A DNA stretch of 64,000 nucleotides from Neorhizobium galegae (GCF_017877055.1 NZ_JAGIPG010000004.1:124001-188000); one strand, 5' to 3'. Shown: positions 17,791 to 25,716, numbered from the stretch's first letter. Numbers and translations: made by a program. Notes: a model not told the origin generated them from the letters alone.

Positions 17791-18638
17791 ATTATTTCGA
17801 ATACATGGCCGATCGACATCGCCAATGCGCGATTGTCGCCCATCGTGGCATCTGGAAGGATGCGCCGGAAAACAGCCTGCTATCCATCCAAAGAACGATT
17901 GAGGCCGGTTACGATATCGTCGAGATCGACGTGCGCCGCACCGCCGACGGCGAGTTCGTGCTTCTACACGACGATACCCTGGAGCGCATGACCGGCCTGA
18001 ACAGGGAACCGGAGCAACTGACACTTCGGGAACTGACCAGTCTTGCGCTGCGCAACCGCGATGGCGGACCGGGTAATGCCTTGACCGACCAGAAGCTTCC
18101 CAGCCTGCGCGACATGCTCGAGCTGACGCGTGACAAAATCTTCATTCATTTAGACGTCAAGCACCGGCACGTCATTCCGGAGATCCTGGCCTATGCCCAG
18201 AAAATGGGTGTCGACCAGCAAGTCGATTTCTGGGCCGACCTCAAGACCGAGGACGACCTCGGCTGGATCAAAGACAATATCATGTTCCACGACGTCCCGT
18301 TCATTGCGCGCACCCATCTGGAGCAAGACGATGCTGATGAACAGGTAGAGCTCGTGTTTCGTTTGAAGCCGCTGATCTGCGAGGTCTCATTCAAGGACAT
18401 CAGCCAAGTCGAGGCGATCAAGCAGCGTTTCCACGACGCCGGTATTACGTTGTGGGTCAACACGCTCAATGGCGTCGCCTCTCCGGGCTTCACGGACACC
18501 GCAGCTCTCAAAGATCCGGATGCGATCTGGGGCCGGTTGCTGCGGGCCGGGTTCTCTGCCGTGCAAACAGACGAAATGGAGAAGTTGCGATCCTACATCG
18601 CGGCACATCAGGCGGCGAGGCCCAGGGCATCCGTTTGA
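17787..18638 (+). CDS. Glycerophosphodiester phosphodiesterase (GDPD/UgpQ-like)
   Basis: 283-aa cytoplasmic enzyme with the GDPD TIM-barrel motifs: AHRG (His19, Arg20), PEN (27-29), EID (Glu47, Asp49) and LLHDDTLERMTG (His61). It hydrolyses glycerophosphodiesters to glycerol 3-phosphate plus an alcohol; some members leave phosphate on the alcohol. There is no signal peptide, so it would act after uptake by the adjacent transporter. I chose ATG 17787 because it overlaps the ATPase stop. The gene downstream resembles inositol monophosphatase, suggesting glycerophosphoinositol as a candidate substrate. Confidence 0.9.
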   Translation: MNYFEYMADRHRQCAIVAHRGIWKDAPENSLLSIQRTIEAGYDIVEIDVRRTADGEFVLLHDDTLERMTGLNREPEQLTLRELTSLALRNRDGGPGNALTDQKLPSLRDMLELTRDKIFIHLDVKHRHVIPEILAYAQKMGVDQQVDFWADLKTEDDLGWIKDNIMFHDVPFIARTHLEQDDADEQVELVFRLKPLICEVSFKDISQVEAIKQRFHDAGITLWVNTLNGVASPGFTDTAALKDPDAIWGRLLRAGFSAVQTDEMEKLRSYIAAHQAARPRASV

Positions 18639-18671
18639 GGCTCGCCCATCACCGCAGAAAGAGAGGACGTC

Positions 18672-19496
18672 ATGGAATTCGATCTTCGAGAACTTGGCGA
18701 TAAGCTTCGTCAAGCTGCCGGCCAAGAAATCCTTCCCCGGTTCCAGCAGGTGAGGGACCTCGACGTCCGCGCGAAATCAGATGCAACGGACCTGGTTACG
18801 GCGGCCGACGAAGCCGCTGAGCGCTTTCTCAGCCAGGAGATTACACGCATGTTGCCGAACGCGCTGTTCGTGGGCGAGGAAAGTGCATCGAAGGACCCCG
18901 GCCTGTTGGATCGGCTTGACCAGGCCGAACTGGCGGTCGTTGTCGATCCTCTGGACGGGACGGCGAATTTCGTGGCGGGCATGCCACTGTTCGGCGTCAT
19001 GGCGGCGATCGTGCGGCACGGCAAGCCCATTGCCGGCATCATCTACGACCCGATGAGCGATGACTGGGTCATGGCAGAACAGGGCGGCGGTGCATTCCTG
19101 ATCCGCGGCGATGGGACCGAAAAACGACTCCAGATATCGGAGCCGACGCCTTTGGCGGAGATGACAGGCTATGTCTCCACAGACTTTCTGCCCGCAGCGG
19201 TCAAGCCTGACATTCTGGCAAAGCTTGCGAAACCACGGATGTTCTCCAGTCACCGCTGCGCTGCGCACATGTATCGCGCCTTCGCCAGCGGCCACGGCCA
19301 TTTCGTGATGCTCGACCGGCTGACCCCTTGGGATCACCTTGCGGGCACATTGATCGCGACCGAGGCCGGCGCCTACGTGGCCTGCCTGGATGGCTCGGTC
19401 TACGATGCGACGAGACGCACTGGAGCGCTTTTGACGGCGACGGACCCCGATAGCTGGCAGGTTCTCGTCCGCGAGGTGTTCGCGTACGTCGCGTAG
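18672..19496 (+). CDS. Inositol monophosphatase family protein
   Basis: 274-aa metal-dependent phosphatase of the IMPase/CysQ superfamily: Glu70 in VGEES, DPLDGT (92-97) preceded by VV and followed by NFVAG, and a C-terminal WDHLAG box. This is normal family length. It follows the GDPD gene by 33 nt with a GAGAGGA ribosome-binding site and closes the operon. Substrates in the family include inositol phosphates, histidinol phosphate and adenosine bisphosphate. The phospholipid-headgroup context favours inositol or another polyol phosphate. Confidence 0.87.
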   Translation: MEFDLRELGDKLRQAAGQEILPRFQQVRDLDVRAKSDATDLVTAADEAAERFLSQEITRMLPNALFVGEESASKDPGLLDRLDQAELAVVVDPLDGTANFVAGMPLFGVMAAIVRHGKPIAGIIYDPMSDDWVMAEQGGGAFLIRGDGTEKRLQISEPTPLAEMTGYVSTDFLPAAVKPDILAKLAKPRMFSSHRCAAHMYRAFASGHGHFVMLDRLTPWDHLAGTLIATEAGAYVACLDGSVYDATRRTGALLTATDPDSWQVLVREVFAYVA

Positions 19497-19512
19497 CAAT
19501 GGACTTCTCGTG

Positions 19513-19532
19513 ACCGTCTACCCGAAGACGGT
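19513..19532. terminator. Hairpin between convergent genes
   Basis: ACCGTCT and AGACGGT form a perfect 7-bp stem with a 6-nt loop, 16 nt after the IMPase stop and just before the convergent GST gene's 3' end. There is no T-tract in either direction, so an intrinsic terminator is only a weak call. Confidence 0.35.
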
Positions 19533-19539
19533 GCCGGGC

Positions 19540-20217
19540 CTAGCGATTCGTGTTGTCGGGGAAAAGTGCCTTTCTCGTTTCGTCATCCAGCACCGCTTTG
19601 AAGGTGTATTCCGCTTTTAACGCCAATGCCTGCTGAACGGCCGGGCGATCCGACATCGTCGTCATGAAACGCTTGACCGCGGGAAAATCGTCCAGGCCCT
19701 TATCTCCGAATATATAGTCCGCCGACGCTGCCCAGCCCCAGAGTGCCATGTCCGCAACTGTGTAGTCGTCGCCAGCCAACCATTCGGAAATCTCAAGCCG
19801 CTTGTCGAGTACCTCATAGGTGCGCTCGACCTCTTTCACATAGCGGTTTTTCGCATAGGGAAGGTCTTCGGGCGCATAGTGCAGGAAGTGGATTGCCTGT
19901 CCCGAGTAGGGAGACAGGCCGGTCGCGACCAGCTGAAGCCAGGACAGCATCGCGGCTTTTCTCGACAGGTCTGTGGGAATGAACCGTCCGTGCTTCACTG
20001 AAAGGTGGAGCAGGATCGCATGAGAATCGAAGACAGTGATGCCTTCATCGACGAGGGCGGGAACCTTGCCGTTCGGGTTGACCGCTCGAAACTCCGGCAA
20101 ATGCTGCTCCCCTTTAAAGATATCGATCGGGGTGACTTCGAAAGGCAGGTTCAGTTCATGCAGCAGCACCGCGACCTTCATGGAGTTCGGCGTGGCGTGG
20201 AAATACAGGTTCATCAT
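19540..20217 (-). CDS. Glutathione S-transferase family protein
   Basis: 225-aa GST: N-terminal thioredoxin-like domain (LYFHATPNSMKVAVLLHELN, cis-Pro in NGKVPALVD, FDSHAILLHL as the ESxAI equivalent) and a C-terminal helical domain with the N-capping YTVADMALWGW. The start at complement 20215-20217 has AGGG 6 nt upstream; an ATG two codons further upstream is an alternative. It resembles theta/YfcG-type detoxification GSTs. It is adjacent to but convergent with the Ugp operon, and divergent from an MBL-fold gene. Confidence 0.87.
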   Translation of the reverse strand: MMNLYFHATPNSMKVAVLLHELNLPFEVTPIDIFKGEQHLPEFRAVNPNGKVPALVDEGITVFDSHAILLHLSVKHGRFIPTDLSRKAAMLSWLQLVATGLSPYSGQAIHFLHYAPEDLPYAKNRYVKEVERTYEVLDKRLEISEWLAGDDYTVADMALWGWAASADYIFGDKGLDDFPAVKRFMTTMSDRPAVQQALALKAEYTFKAVLDDETRKALFPDNTNR

Positions 20218-20393
20218 CGTCATCCCTGGAAGAGGTCGCCGCCATCGTCGGGCAGCACGGCCCAGAACTGCCCGATCTTCCGTCCCTCGACCAATCGATC
20301 CTGTCGATCCCACCTATGATTCGGTTCGATTCCTTGCGCCCGCGCCAGCTTCCTATGTTCGGAGGCCAGAAGCATCGAGCACGAAGGATTGCC

Positions 20394-21284
20394 ATGAGCA
20401 GCGAAAGCAAGACACATCGCATCGGCGACGTTACGATAAGCAAAGTCGAGGAGCAGCAACTCAGCAACGTCCCGGTCTCGTTCCTCTATCCGAAGGAAAA
20501 CGCCGCCGAGCGGATCGCGGCGGATCCCAGCCTGCGGGATAATATCGAAGACCAGGGCAAGAGCCTGCGGCTCAGTATTCATACCTGGGTGGTTCGAACG
20601 CCGGACCATCTGATCCTTGTCGATACGGGTTCAGGAAACGACAAGGAACGGCCGAGAAATCCGATCTTCGATCGGCAGTCCATTCCATTCATCGCGCGGC
20701 TCCGCGCTGCGGGCGTCGATCCGGACAAGGTCGACTTGGTGTTCAACACTCATCTTCACGTCGACCATAGCGGGTGGAACACCCGTCTCGAAAAGGGTAA
20801 GTGGGTGCCGACATTCCCGAACGCCCGTTACGTGTTCCCACGCGCCGAGTGCGAATACTACGCGAGCCCGGCAAGCCACAACGAGGCCAACATTCCGAGT
20901 TCCGGCGTCTACGAAGACAGCATCGCGCCGGTGATCGACGCGGGGCTTGTGGACTATATTGAGCCTGGCGGAGGACGCTACCTCGATCTCTTCGATTTCA
21001 TCCCGACACCCGGCCATAGCATCGGACATATGTCGATTGCCGTGACGTCGGGCGGGGAGACCGCGATCTTCGGTGGCGACATCCTGCACAGTCCCGTTCA
21101 GGTTCGGCATCCCGATCTCAATACCGTGTTCTGCGAATTCCACGATCAGGCTTCGGCCTCGCGACAGTCGATGCTGGGCCGTCTTGCGGATACCCGCTCC
21201 TTGTACCTCGCCACGCACTTCCCCGCTTCCTCCGCCGGCCTGGTCGCACGGACGCAGGATGGATTCTCCTGGACCTACATTTGA
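20394..21284 (+). CDS. MBL-fold metallohydrolase (lactonase-like)
   Basis: 296-aa metallo-beta-lactamase fold enzyme. THLHVDHSGWN carries the HxHxDH dinuclear site, and TPGHSIGHMS, FGGDILHS and ATHFP supply the remaining metal ligands. The HLHVDHSGWN form and overall length match the quorum-quenching/lactonase-like group as well as uncharacterised MBL hydrolases. I chose ATG 20394 for its GAAGGAT upstream and because the conserved fold begins soon after; the frame extends further upstream without family character. It is 7 nt from the alpha/beta-hydrolase gene, in one operon. Confidence 0.83.
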   Translation: MSSESKTHRIGDVTISKVEEQQLSNVPVSFLYPKENAAERIAADPSLRDNIEDQGKSLRLSIHTWVVRTPDHLILVDTGSGNDKERPRNPIFDRQSIPFIARLRAAGVDPDKVDLVFNTHLHVDHSGWNTRLEKGKWVPTFPNARYVFPRAECEYYASPASHNEANIPSSGVYEDSIAPVIDAGLVDYIEPGGGRYLDLFDFIPTPGHSIGHMSIAVTSGGETAIFGGDILHSPVQVRHPDLNTVFCEFHDQASASRQSMLGRLADTRSLYLATHFPASSAGLVARTQDGFSWTYI

Positions 21285-21291
21285 GGACGAC

Positions 21292-22281
21292 ATGACCAAT
21301 CACATAAGCATCGACGCCATCGTGGTCGAAGAGTACCGAATTCCAAGCGACACTCCCGGCATCGACCTCCATGTCCGCAACAAGCGCCACGCCGGGATGA
21401 GCCGGTTTGTGCCGGAAACGACCATCGTCATGGTGCATGGCGCTACCTATTCCTCCGAAAGCCTCTACGACGTTCCACTCGGCGGGTTCTCATTCATGGA
21501 CTATCTTGCTTCCGAGGGTTTCGACGTCTTCACGGTCGATGTCCGCGGCTACGGCAAGTCCTCCCGGCCGGAGGTTATGGAGATGGATCCGGCTCTCAAT
21601 CCGCCGCTCATAGGCACCGACGTCGGCGTCCGGGACTTCGGCTCGGCGGTGGACTTCGTTCTGCGTCATCGTGGCCTTGCCAAAGTCAATGTGTTCGCAA
21701 TGTCCTGGGGTGGTACGGTGGCCGGAGCATACACCGCTGCCAACCCTGACAAGGTCTTGAAGCTGGCTGTTCTCGCCCCGCAATGGCTGAGCGAAAGGCC
21801 GATCCCCCTGGACATGGGCGGCGAGCTGGCAGCCTACCGGCTGGTGCCAGTCATGAATACCCTCCAGCGCTGGCTCGGCACCGCACCCGAACACGCGCGC
21901 GCGACGATCATTCCGCAAGGATGGTTCGAACAATGGGCGATGGCGACGCTGGCGGACGACCCCTGGAGCGAAGCCAGGGAACCCGGCAAGCTGCGAGCGA
22001 CCAATGGTCCGATCCAGGATATCAGGGACTACTGGCGCGCAGGTAAACCTTACTACAAACCGTCGGACATTCAGGTTCCGGTGCTGCTGCTGCATGGCGA
22101 GTGGGATATCGATGTCCCGATCGACCTGGCGCTGGCGTATTTCCAGGAGCTGACTTCGGCGCCGAACCGCCTCTGGATCGAGATCGGCGAAGCCACCCAT
22201 ATGGCGCTTCTGGAAAAGAACCGGATGCGGGCCTTTCGTGCCATCTCCGCCTTTTTCCGGGAGGCCTATACGCCTGAATAG
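21292..22281 (+). CDS. Alpha/beta hydrolase
   Basis: 329-aa alpha/beta-hydrolase fold: VMVHGATYSSES (oxyanion region), nucleophile elbow AMSWGGTVAG with Ser as nucleophile, Asp in LLLHGEWDIDVP, and His in GEATHMAL. No signal peptide. GAGGA lies just upstream of ATG 21292. Paired with the MBL hydrolase, it could act on the same ester or lactone. A strong intrinsic terminator follows 20 nt after the stop, ending the two-gene unit. Confidence 0.87.
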   Translation: MTNHISIDAIVVEEYRIPSDTPGIDLHVRNKRHAGMSRFVPETTIVMVHGATYSSESLYDVPLGGFSFMDYLASEGFDVFTVDVRGYGKSSRPEVMEMDPALNPPLIGTDVGVRDFGSAVDFVLRHRGLAKVNVFAMSWGGTVAGAYTAANPDKVLKLAVLAPQWLSERPIPLDMGGELAAYRLVPVMNTLQRWLGTAPEHARATIIPQGWFEQWAMATLADDPWSEAREPGKLRATNGPIQDIRDYWRAGKPYYKPSDIQVPVLLLHGEWDIDVPIDLALAYFQELTSAPNRLWIEIGEATHMALLEKNRMRAFRAISAFFREAYTPE

Positions 22282-22300
22282 AAGCCTTTCTCCCTCTCAG

Positions 22301-22324
22301 AAGCCGCTTTCGAGCGGCTTTTTT
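22301..22324 (+). terminator. Rho-independent terminator
   Basis: AAGCCGCT-TTCG-AGCGGCTT forms a perfect 8-bp stem capped by a stable TTCG tetraloop and followed by TTTT. It lies 20 nt after the alpha/beta-hydrolase stop codon. This is the clearest intrinsic terminator in the window. Confidence 0.9.
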
Positions 22325-22456
22325 CGTTTCAGCAAGCGGCGGCAACACGCGTGGGCGACGATGTCTGGGTGTTGAACTCGCGCCTTGATACGCTTTTCGA
22401 TCAAAGGGCTGATAAGGTAGTGACTCCCTGCTGCAGAAGTTCCGACAGGCGGTCAT

Positions 22457-22486
22457 CAGGGCCGATGCCAGTCCGCGTCGGCCCTG
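22457..22486 (-). terminator. Hairpin after the LysR gene
   Basis: CAGGGCCGA and TCGGCCCTG form a 9-bp stem with a 12-nt loop, directly after the stop codon of the minus-strand LysR gene. No T-tract follows on the minus strand, so termination or mRNA 3'-end protection are both possible. Confidence 0.35.
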
Positions 22487-22489
22487 TCG

Positions 22490-23410
22490 TTACCAGATTG
22501 TCGCTTTGGCGATTTCCATGACCAGCTTCCGAAGCCAAATATGCGCTGGATCCGTTCGCATCCTCGGATGCCAGAAAACGTTCATGCTGAAGATGGACAG
22601 AGGAAGCGGCGGCGCGAAAAGGTCGAGCGTGTCCTCGAACCTTTGCAGGAACCGCCGGGGCAGGGTGCAGATGCAATCCGTACTGGACAGCACCAGGGGC
22701 GCCAGGGCGTAGCTCTGGATCGACACCGACACGCGACGCTCACGCCCGGCTTCAGCAAGCGCATCGTCGATCATGCCGGAGAAGTGGCCGCCGCTGGTCG
22801 AGATCAGAAGGTGGTCCGCATCGCAGAACTCATCCAGCGTCATTGCCGTCGATCCGCGCGGATGGCCGCGTCGCTGTGCCGTGACGAACTCTTCCTGGAA
22901 CAAGGTCTGACCGATCAAGTCGGCTGCGGCGTCTTCCGCGGCTCCGACGAACAGATCGACCTCTCCGTTCTCCAGATGCTCGGCTATCCTCGCCTTGTCC
23001 GGCAGCGTGAAGGCGATTTTTGCGAGCGGCGCTCGGTCCTGAAACAGAGGGACAAGATCGGGAGCCAGGATCGCGGCAGGATTGTCGGTTGCAGCGATGC
23101 GGAAAATCCGTTTGCTCGTCGCAGGATCGAAGAGATGGGCGGTATTGATGAAGTCGTTGAATCGTTCGAGCAGGCGTGCCAGTTCAGGCTCCAGTGCCGC
23201 CGCATGCGGTGTCGCGATCATTCCACGCCCCGATGCCGCCGGTATGAAGAGCGGATCGTTTAAAAGCTGGCGCAATCTGGTCAGACGTGCCGACAAGGCC
23301 GATTGCGTGATGTTCAGTCGCGCTGCGGCATGTGTGACGTTTTTGTCCTTCAGCATGGCGTCGAGGGTCATTAGCAGGCCCGCATCGAAATCAGAAATTC
23401 GTTGGCTCAT
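22490..23410 (-). CDS. LysR-family transcriptional regulator
   Basis: 306 aa from the MSQR start, with the LysR winged HTH (FDAGLLMTLDAMLKDKNVTH, SALSARLTRLRQLL) and the substrate-binding effector domain. The spacing and the DPLFIPAASGRGM segment recall the NodD/LinR/PcpR branch, which often senses aromatic compounds. The frame allows starts at 23434 (ATG) or 23443 (TTG); I prefer 23410 because AGAGG lies 11 nt upstream. It is convergent with the hydrolase operon and no target is divergent within 60 bp, so its regulon is unclear. Confidence 0.85.
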   Translation of the reverse strand: MSQRISDFDAGLLMTLDAMLKDKNVTHAAARLNITQSALSARLTRLRQLLNDPLFIPAASGRGMIATPHAAALEPELARLLERFNDFINTAHLFDPATSKRIFRIAATDNPAAILAPDLVPLFQDRAPLAKIAFTLPDKARIAEHLENGEVDLFVGAAEDAAADLIGQTLFQEEFVTAQRRGHPRGSTAMTLDEFCDADHLLISTSGGHFSGMIDDALAEAGRERRVSVSIQSYALAPLVLSSTDCICTLPRRFLQRFEDTLDLFAPPLPLSIFSMNVFWHPRMRTDPAHIWLRKLVMEIAKATIW

Positions 23411-23758
23411 GGTCGTGGTGGCCTCTGTGTTCATCAAGCACAAATCCGCACCGGCCTCTTAAGACCGACGTTCGTATGACTCCATCCATTTGGTGCCTGA
23501 AAGACGCTTTCGGCGAACCGTCACGCGCGGGATCAGACTTGGATGAAAGCCGGGCTGTGGTTCCGGCGCTGTCGCCTCGACATGTTCTCTCCTGTTTCCG
23601 GCTTTTAAGCCAAAGTCAGGCAGAAATTCCAATTATATCGGCTGTGCAGTTTTTCCGAGCCAGTTCTCCGCTCGCGGGATTGACAAAGATCATCGCGGGC
23701 AGAAGCCGGCCCGATACGCTTGGGTCAGCAATCAACCAAGCCGCTTGGAGGAACTATC

Positions 23759-23855
23759 ATGCCCGAGGCGGTCAAGAACCGAATCGTTCGCGGAATATGA
23801 CAAGGATCTCGTCAACCTTTCGCTGGGCGAGATCCAGAAACATCTGGCGGCCTGA
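23759..23855 (+). pseudogene. Possible frameshifted small gene
   Basis: A strong ribosome-binding site (TTGGAGGA) precedes ATG 23759, which opens MPEAVKN and stops after 13 codons. One base out of frame the sequence continues ESFAEYDKDLVNLSLGEIQK and ends HLAA at the TGA 23853-23855. Joining them gives a plausible 31-aa protein. No family is recognised. It may be a mutated small gene or coincidence. The rest of 23476-24022 shows nothing else. Confidence 0.3.
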
Positions 23856-24022
23856 TCTTCGGACCACGACGGCTCAGGTTCCGGGCCTTTGCTGGGCCCA
23901 AGTGGAAATGTCTGTCGCTGCAGCCTTATCTTCCTTCTGCGGCTACATTATCAGCGGTCCCGGCAGACATGGAAGGTGCGCATCAACGATGGTGCGCACC
24001 GTTGGTTCAGAATGCGATCGTA

Positions 24023-24553
24023 TCATGCGGCCTTGATTTCGACTCTGCGTTCGTTCTTCTTTGCCTCAGCGCTCTTCGGGAGCTTCACCTTCAGGATGCC
24101 CTTCTCGAAGGTGGCTTCCACTTTGTCGGCGTCGACGCCTTCGGGCAGCTGGAAGCTGCGCTGGAAGGAGCCGTAGCGCCGCTCAGACACGTGGTATTCC
24201 TTCTGCTTGTCTTCCTTTTCTTCCTGCTTTTCTCCGCGGATCGTCAGGGCGCCGTTAGAAAGCTTGACTTCGAGGTTCTTCGCATCGATGCCGGGAATTT
24301 CCGCTGTCACTTCGAAGGCCGCGTCCTTTTCGACGACATCCACTGCCGGCGCCAGCGGCCATCCGTTCAGCGATGGGGCCACCCGGCCGAACAAGGACCG
24401 GTCGAGCGACGACCGCCATGAAGAGGAGGTGAAGCCGTCGAACAGGCGATCGATCTCGGCACGAAGTGCTTCGAAGGGAGACCATGGGCTCTCCGTTGGC
24501 TGTACCGGCTTTTCTTCGTTCTTGACGGGCAGTTTGGTTGTGACTTCAGCCAT
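24023..24553 (-). CDS. Small heat-shock protein, Hsp20 family
   Basis: 176-aa cytoplasmic holdase with a central alpha-crystallin domain (about 70-165): AAFEVTAEIPGIDAKNLEVK, LTIRGEK, YGSFQRSFQLPEGVD, and FEKGILKVKLPK, the conserved C-terminal strand. The N-terminal region contains WSPFEALRAEIDRLFDGF as in class A/IbpA-like rhizobial proteins. Start MAEVTTK has AGGAG 7 nt upstream. Upstream lie a pair of hairpins in the leader and an FNR/FixK-type box (24671-24684), suggesting induction by low oxygen as well as by stress. Confidence 0.93.
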   Translation of the reverse strand: MAEVTTKLPVKNEEKPVQPTESPWSPFEALRAEIDRLFDGFTSSSWRSSLDRSLFGRVAPSLNGWPLAPAVDVVEKDAAFEVTAEIPGIDAKNLEVKLSNGALTIRGEKQEEKEDKQKEYHVSERRYGSFQRSFQLPEGVDADKVEATFEKGILKVKLPKSAEAKKNERRVEIKAA

Positions 24554-24579
24554 GATTTTCTCCTGTTTCTGATGAGGAT

Positions 24580-24637
24580 ACTGCATCAAGGCGTTGCAAG
24601 GGACTTGGTGCAGTCCATTGATCGCTCATATCGAGCG
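24580..24637 (-). ncRNA. Structured 5' leader of hsp20, possible RNA thermometer
   Basis: In the minus-strand transcript, CGCTC-GATAT-GAGCG (24637-24623) forms a 5-bp hairpin. A second stem pairs 24614-24604 with 24590-24580 (ten of eleven pairs, 13-nt loop). Between it and the start, TCCT can pair with AGGA of the Shine-Dalgarno. Rhizobial hsp20 genes often carry ROSE thermometers with serial hairpins; the typical ROSE UYGCU motif is not seen, so this is only a candidate. Confidence 0.35.
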
Positions 24638-24670
24638 TTTTCATTTGAAGTCCGATGTTGCGTCGTGGCA

Positions 24671-24684
24671 TTGACGTGCATCAA
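24671..24684 (-). promoter_or_regulatory. FNR/FixK-type box upstream of hsp20
   Basis: TTGACGTGCATCAA matches the FNR/FixK consensus TTGATNNNNATCAA at all but one conserved base. Its centre (24677.5) predicts a class II start near 24636, at the edge of the first leader hairpin, with TCAAAT as a plausible -10 (24648-24643). Confidence 0.6.
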
Positions 24685-24843
24685 GGGCCGCGGCGTAAGC
24701 TTCCCTAAAGGCTGACATACCGATCAGAAGCCGCCCGCAAGAAGGGTACGGCCGAAACACGGGCACGACAATTCCCTGCAACGACAAGGCATTCCGGGAA
24801 AAGACAGCTCGGTAGGCGATTGACGCGGTGTGCTGCGGGAAAC

Positions 24844-25128
24844 TTATTGCTCACCCTTGACGCCGGGAAGCGGTGCGCAGGTCATGATCCTTGCATCTTC
24901 GGCGGCGTCCACGAAAGCCAGCCGCGCGGTGGCGTTGGATATCTGGCCCAGCACGGCGGCCGCACAAATCTCCCTTGCGAATTCGTGTTTCTTTCGCGAT
25001 CCCACCCAGTCGTTCGCCAGGAAGGCCAGTGCCTCTTTCGGATCGCGGATGATTTGAGGCGACCGCATATCGATCCGCACATAGACTGGTTCGATCCACT
25101 CCTTAGCGATATCTGTTGCCGGGACCAT
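24844..25128 (-). CDS. DUF982 domain protein
   Basis: 94-aa protein of the rhizobial DUF982 family: WIEPVYVRID, EALAFLANDWVGSRKK, REICAAAVLGQISNATARLA, FVDAAEDARI. No function is established for the family, which is expanded in Rhizobiales. Start ATG complement 25126-25128 has AAGGAG 7 nt upstream, inside the preceding DUF2267 gene, which it overlaps by 26 nt. It is the last gene of the DUF1488-DUF2267-DUF982 unit. Confidence 0.85.
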   Translation of the reverse strand: MVPATDIAKEWIEPVYVRIDMRSPQIIRDPKEALAFLANDWVGSRKKHEFAREICAAAVLGQISNATARLAFVDAAEDARIMTCAPLPGVKGEQ

Positions 25129-25315
25129 TTCCGTGCTCCTTCAGGTGAAGTGCCTGTTCGATGGTGAGCTGGTCGCGCAGGGCCTGGAGCATGGCGCGAA
25201 GCGCATCATAGGCCTGATGCCGATCCGCGAAATGATGCTCTTTCACGAGTTTTTTCAGCCAGAGGTTTGTCTGCTGAATGGTGTGATCGAGAGCCGTAAC
25301 CTGGGTATCGCTCAT
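25103..25315 (-). CDS. DUF2267-like protein, C-terminally truncated
   Basis: 70 aa that match the first part of DUF2267 proteins: LDHTIQQTNLWLKKLVKEHH, DRHQAYDALRAMLQALRDQL, TIEQALHL. The usual continuation (a QLPMLIRGxYYxGW-type block) is missing; instead the frame ends EHGNGPGNRYR inside the DUF982 start. It may be a truncation created when the two genes were brought together, or a short family form. GGAGG precedes the start. Function unknown; the family often occurs with stress genes. Confidence 0.72.
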   Translation of the reverse strand: MSDTQVTALDHTIQQTNLWLKKLVKEHHFADRHQAYDALRAMLQALRDQLTIEQALHLKEHGNGPGNRYR

Positions 25316-25368
25316 TTTGAACCTCCGGTTCTTGACCGTGCGGCGCTGCCGAGAAGAGAACGCCGATA

Positions 25369-25647
25369 TTAATGGACACGACTGCGCCAGTTGCGGACGT
25401 CCTCGGAGGTCACGCGAATATGGCCGGTCGGATCGAACTGTTTTCCGTCGAACTTGTCGCTGGCGATCCGGCAGAAGACTTCGATATGTTCCTGCAGTCT
25501 GAATTCGTCGGCGCGCGGGGGATCGGCGACGGCCTCAAGCGCATTGTGGGTAACCACCACGACTTGGTCGCAGATCCCTGTATCCATCAACAGACGCCCC
25601 TCGTTTCCGGAGGATGTCAAAAATCCTGACTTCAGCTTCAGCGGCAT
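25369..25647 (-). CDS. DUF1488-like small protein
   Basis: 92-aa protein MPLKLKSGFLTSSGNEGRLL onward, with a core resembling DUF1488: VVVTHNALEAVADPP, a conserved R/E segment, IEVFCRIASDKFDGKQFD, and IRVTSEDV near the end. Assignment is from pattern memory and is moderate. GGGAGG lies 6 nt before the start. It is first of the three-gene unit ending at 24844 and is preceded by a well-formed FNR/FixK-type promoter. A much longer upstream frame is rejected: it has no coding character before this Met. Confidence 0.68.
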   Translation of the reverse strand: MPLKLKSGFLTSSGNEGRLLMDTGICDQVVVVTHNALEAVADPPRADEFRLQEHIEVFCRIASDKFDGKQFDPTGHIRVTSEDVRNWRSRVH

Positions 25648-25675
25648 GGTAACCTCCCTTTTGGGTTGAAAGGTC

Positions 25676-25716
25676 AGATTACGCGCATCAGCGGCGTCAT
25701 CAGTGATCGAGATCAA
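25676..25716 (-). promoter_or_regulatory. FNR/FixK-dependent promoter for the DUF1488-DUF2267-DUF982 operon
   Basis: On the minus strand TTGATCTCGATCAC (25716-25703) matches TTGATNNNNATCAA at all but the last base. TAATCT (25681-25676) lies at the correct -10 position, placing the start near 25669, about 41 bp from the box centre (class II geometry) and 22 nt before the first gene. Confidence 0.65.
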
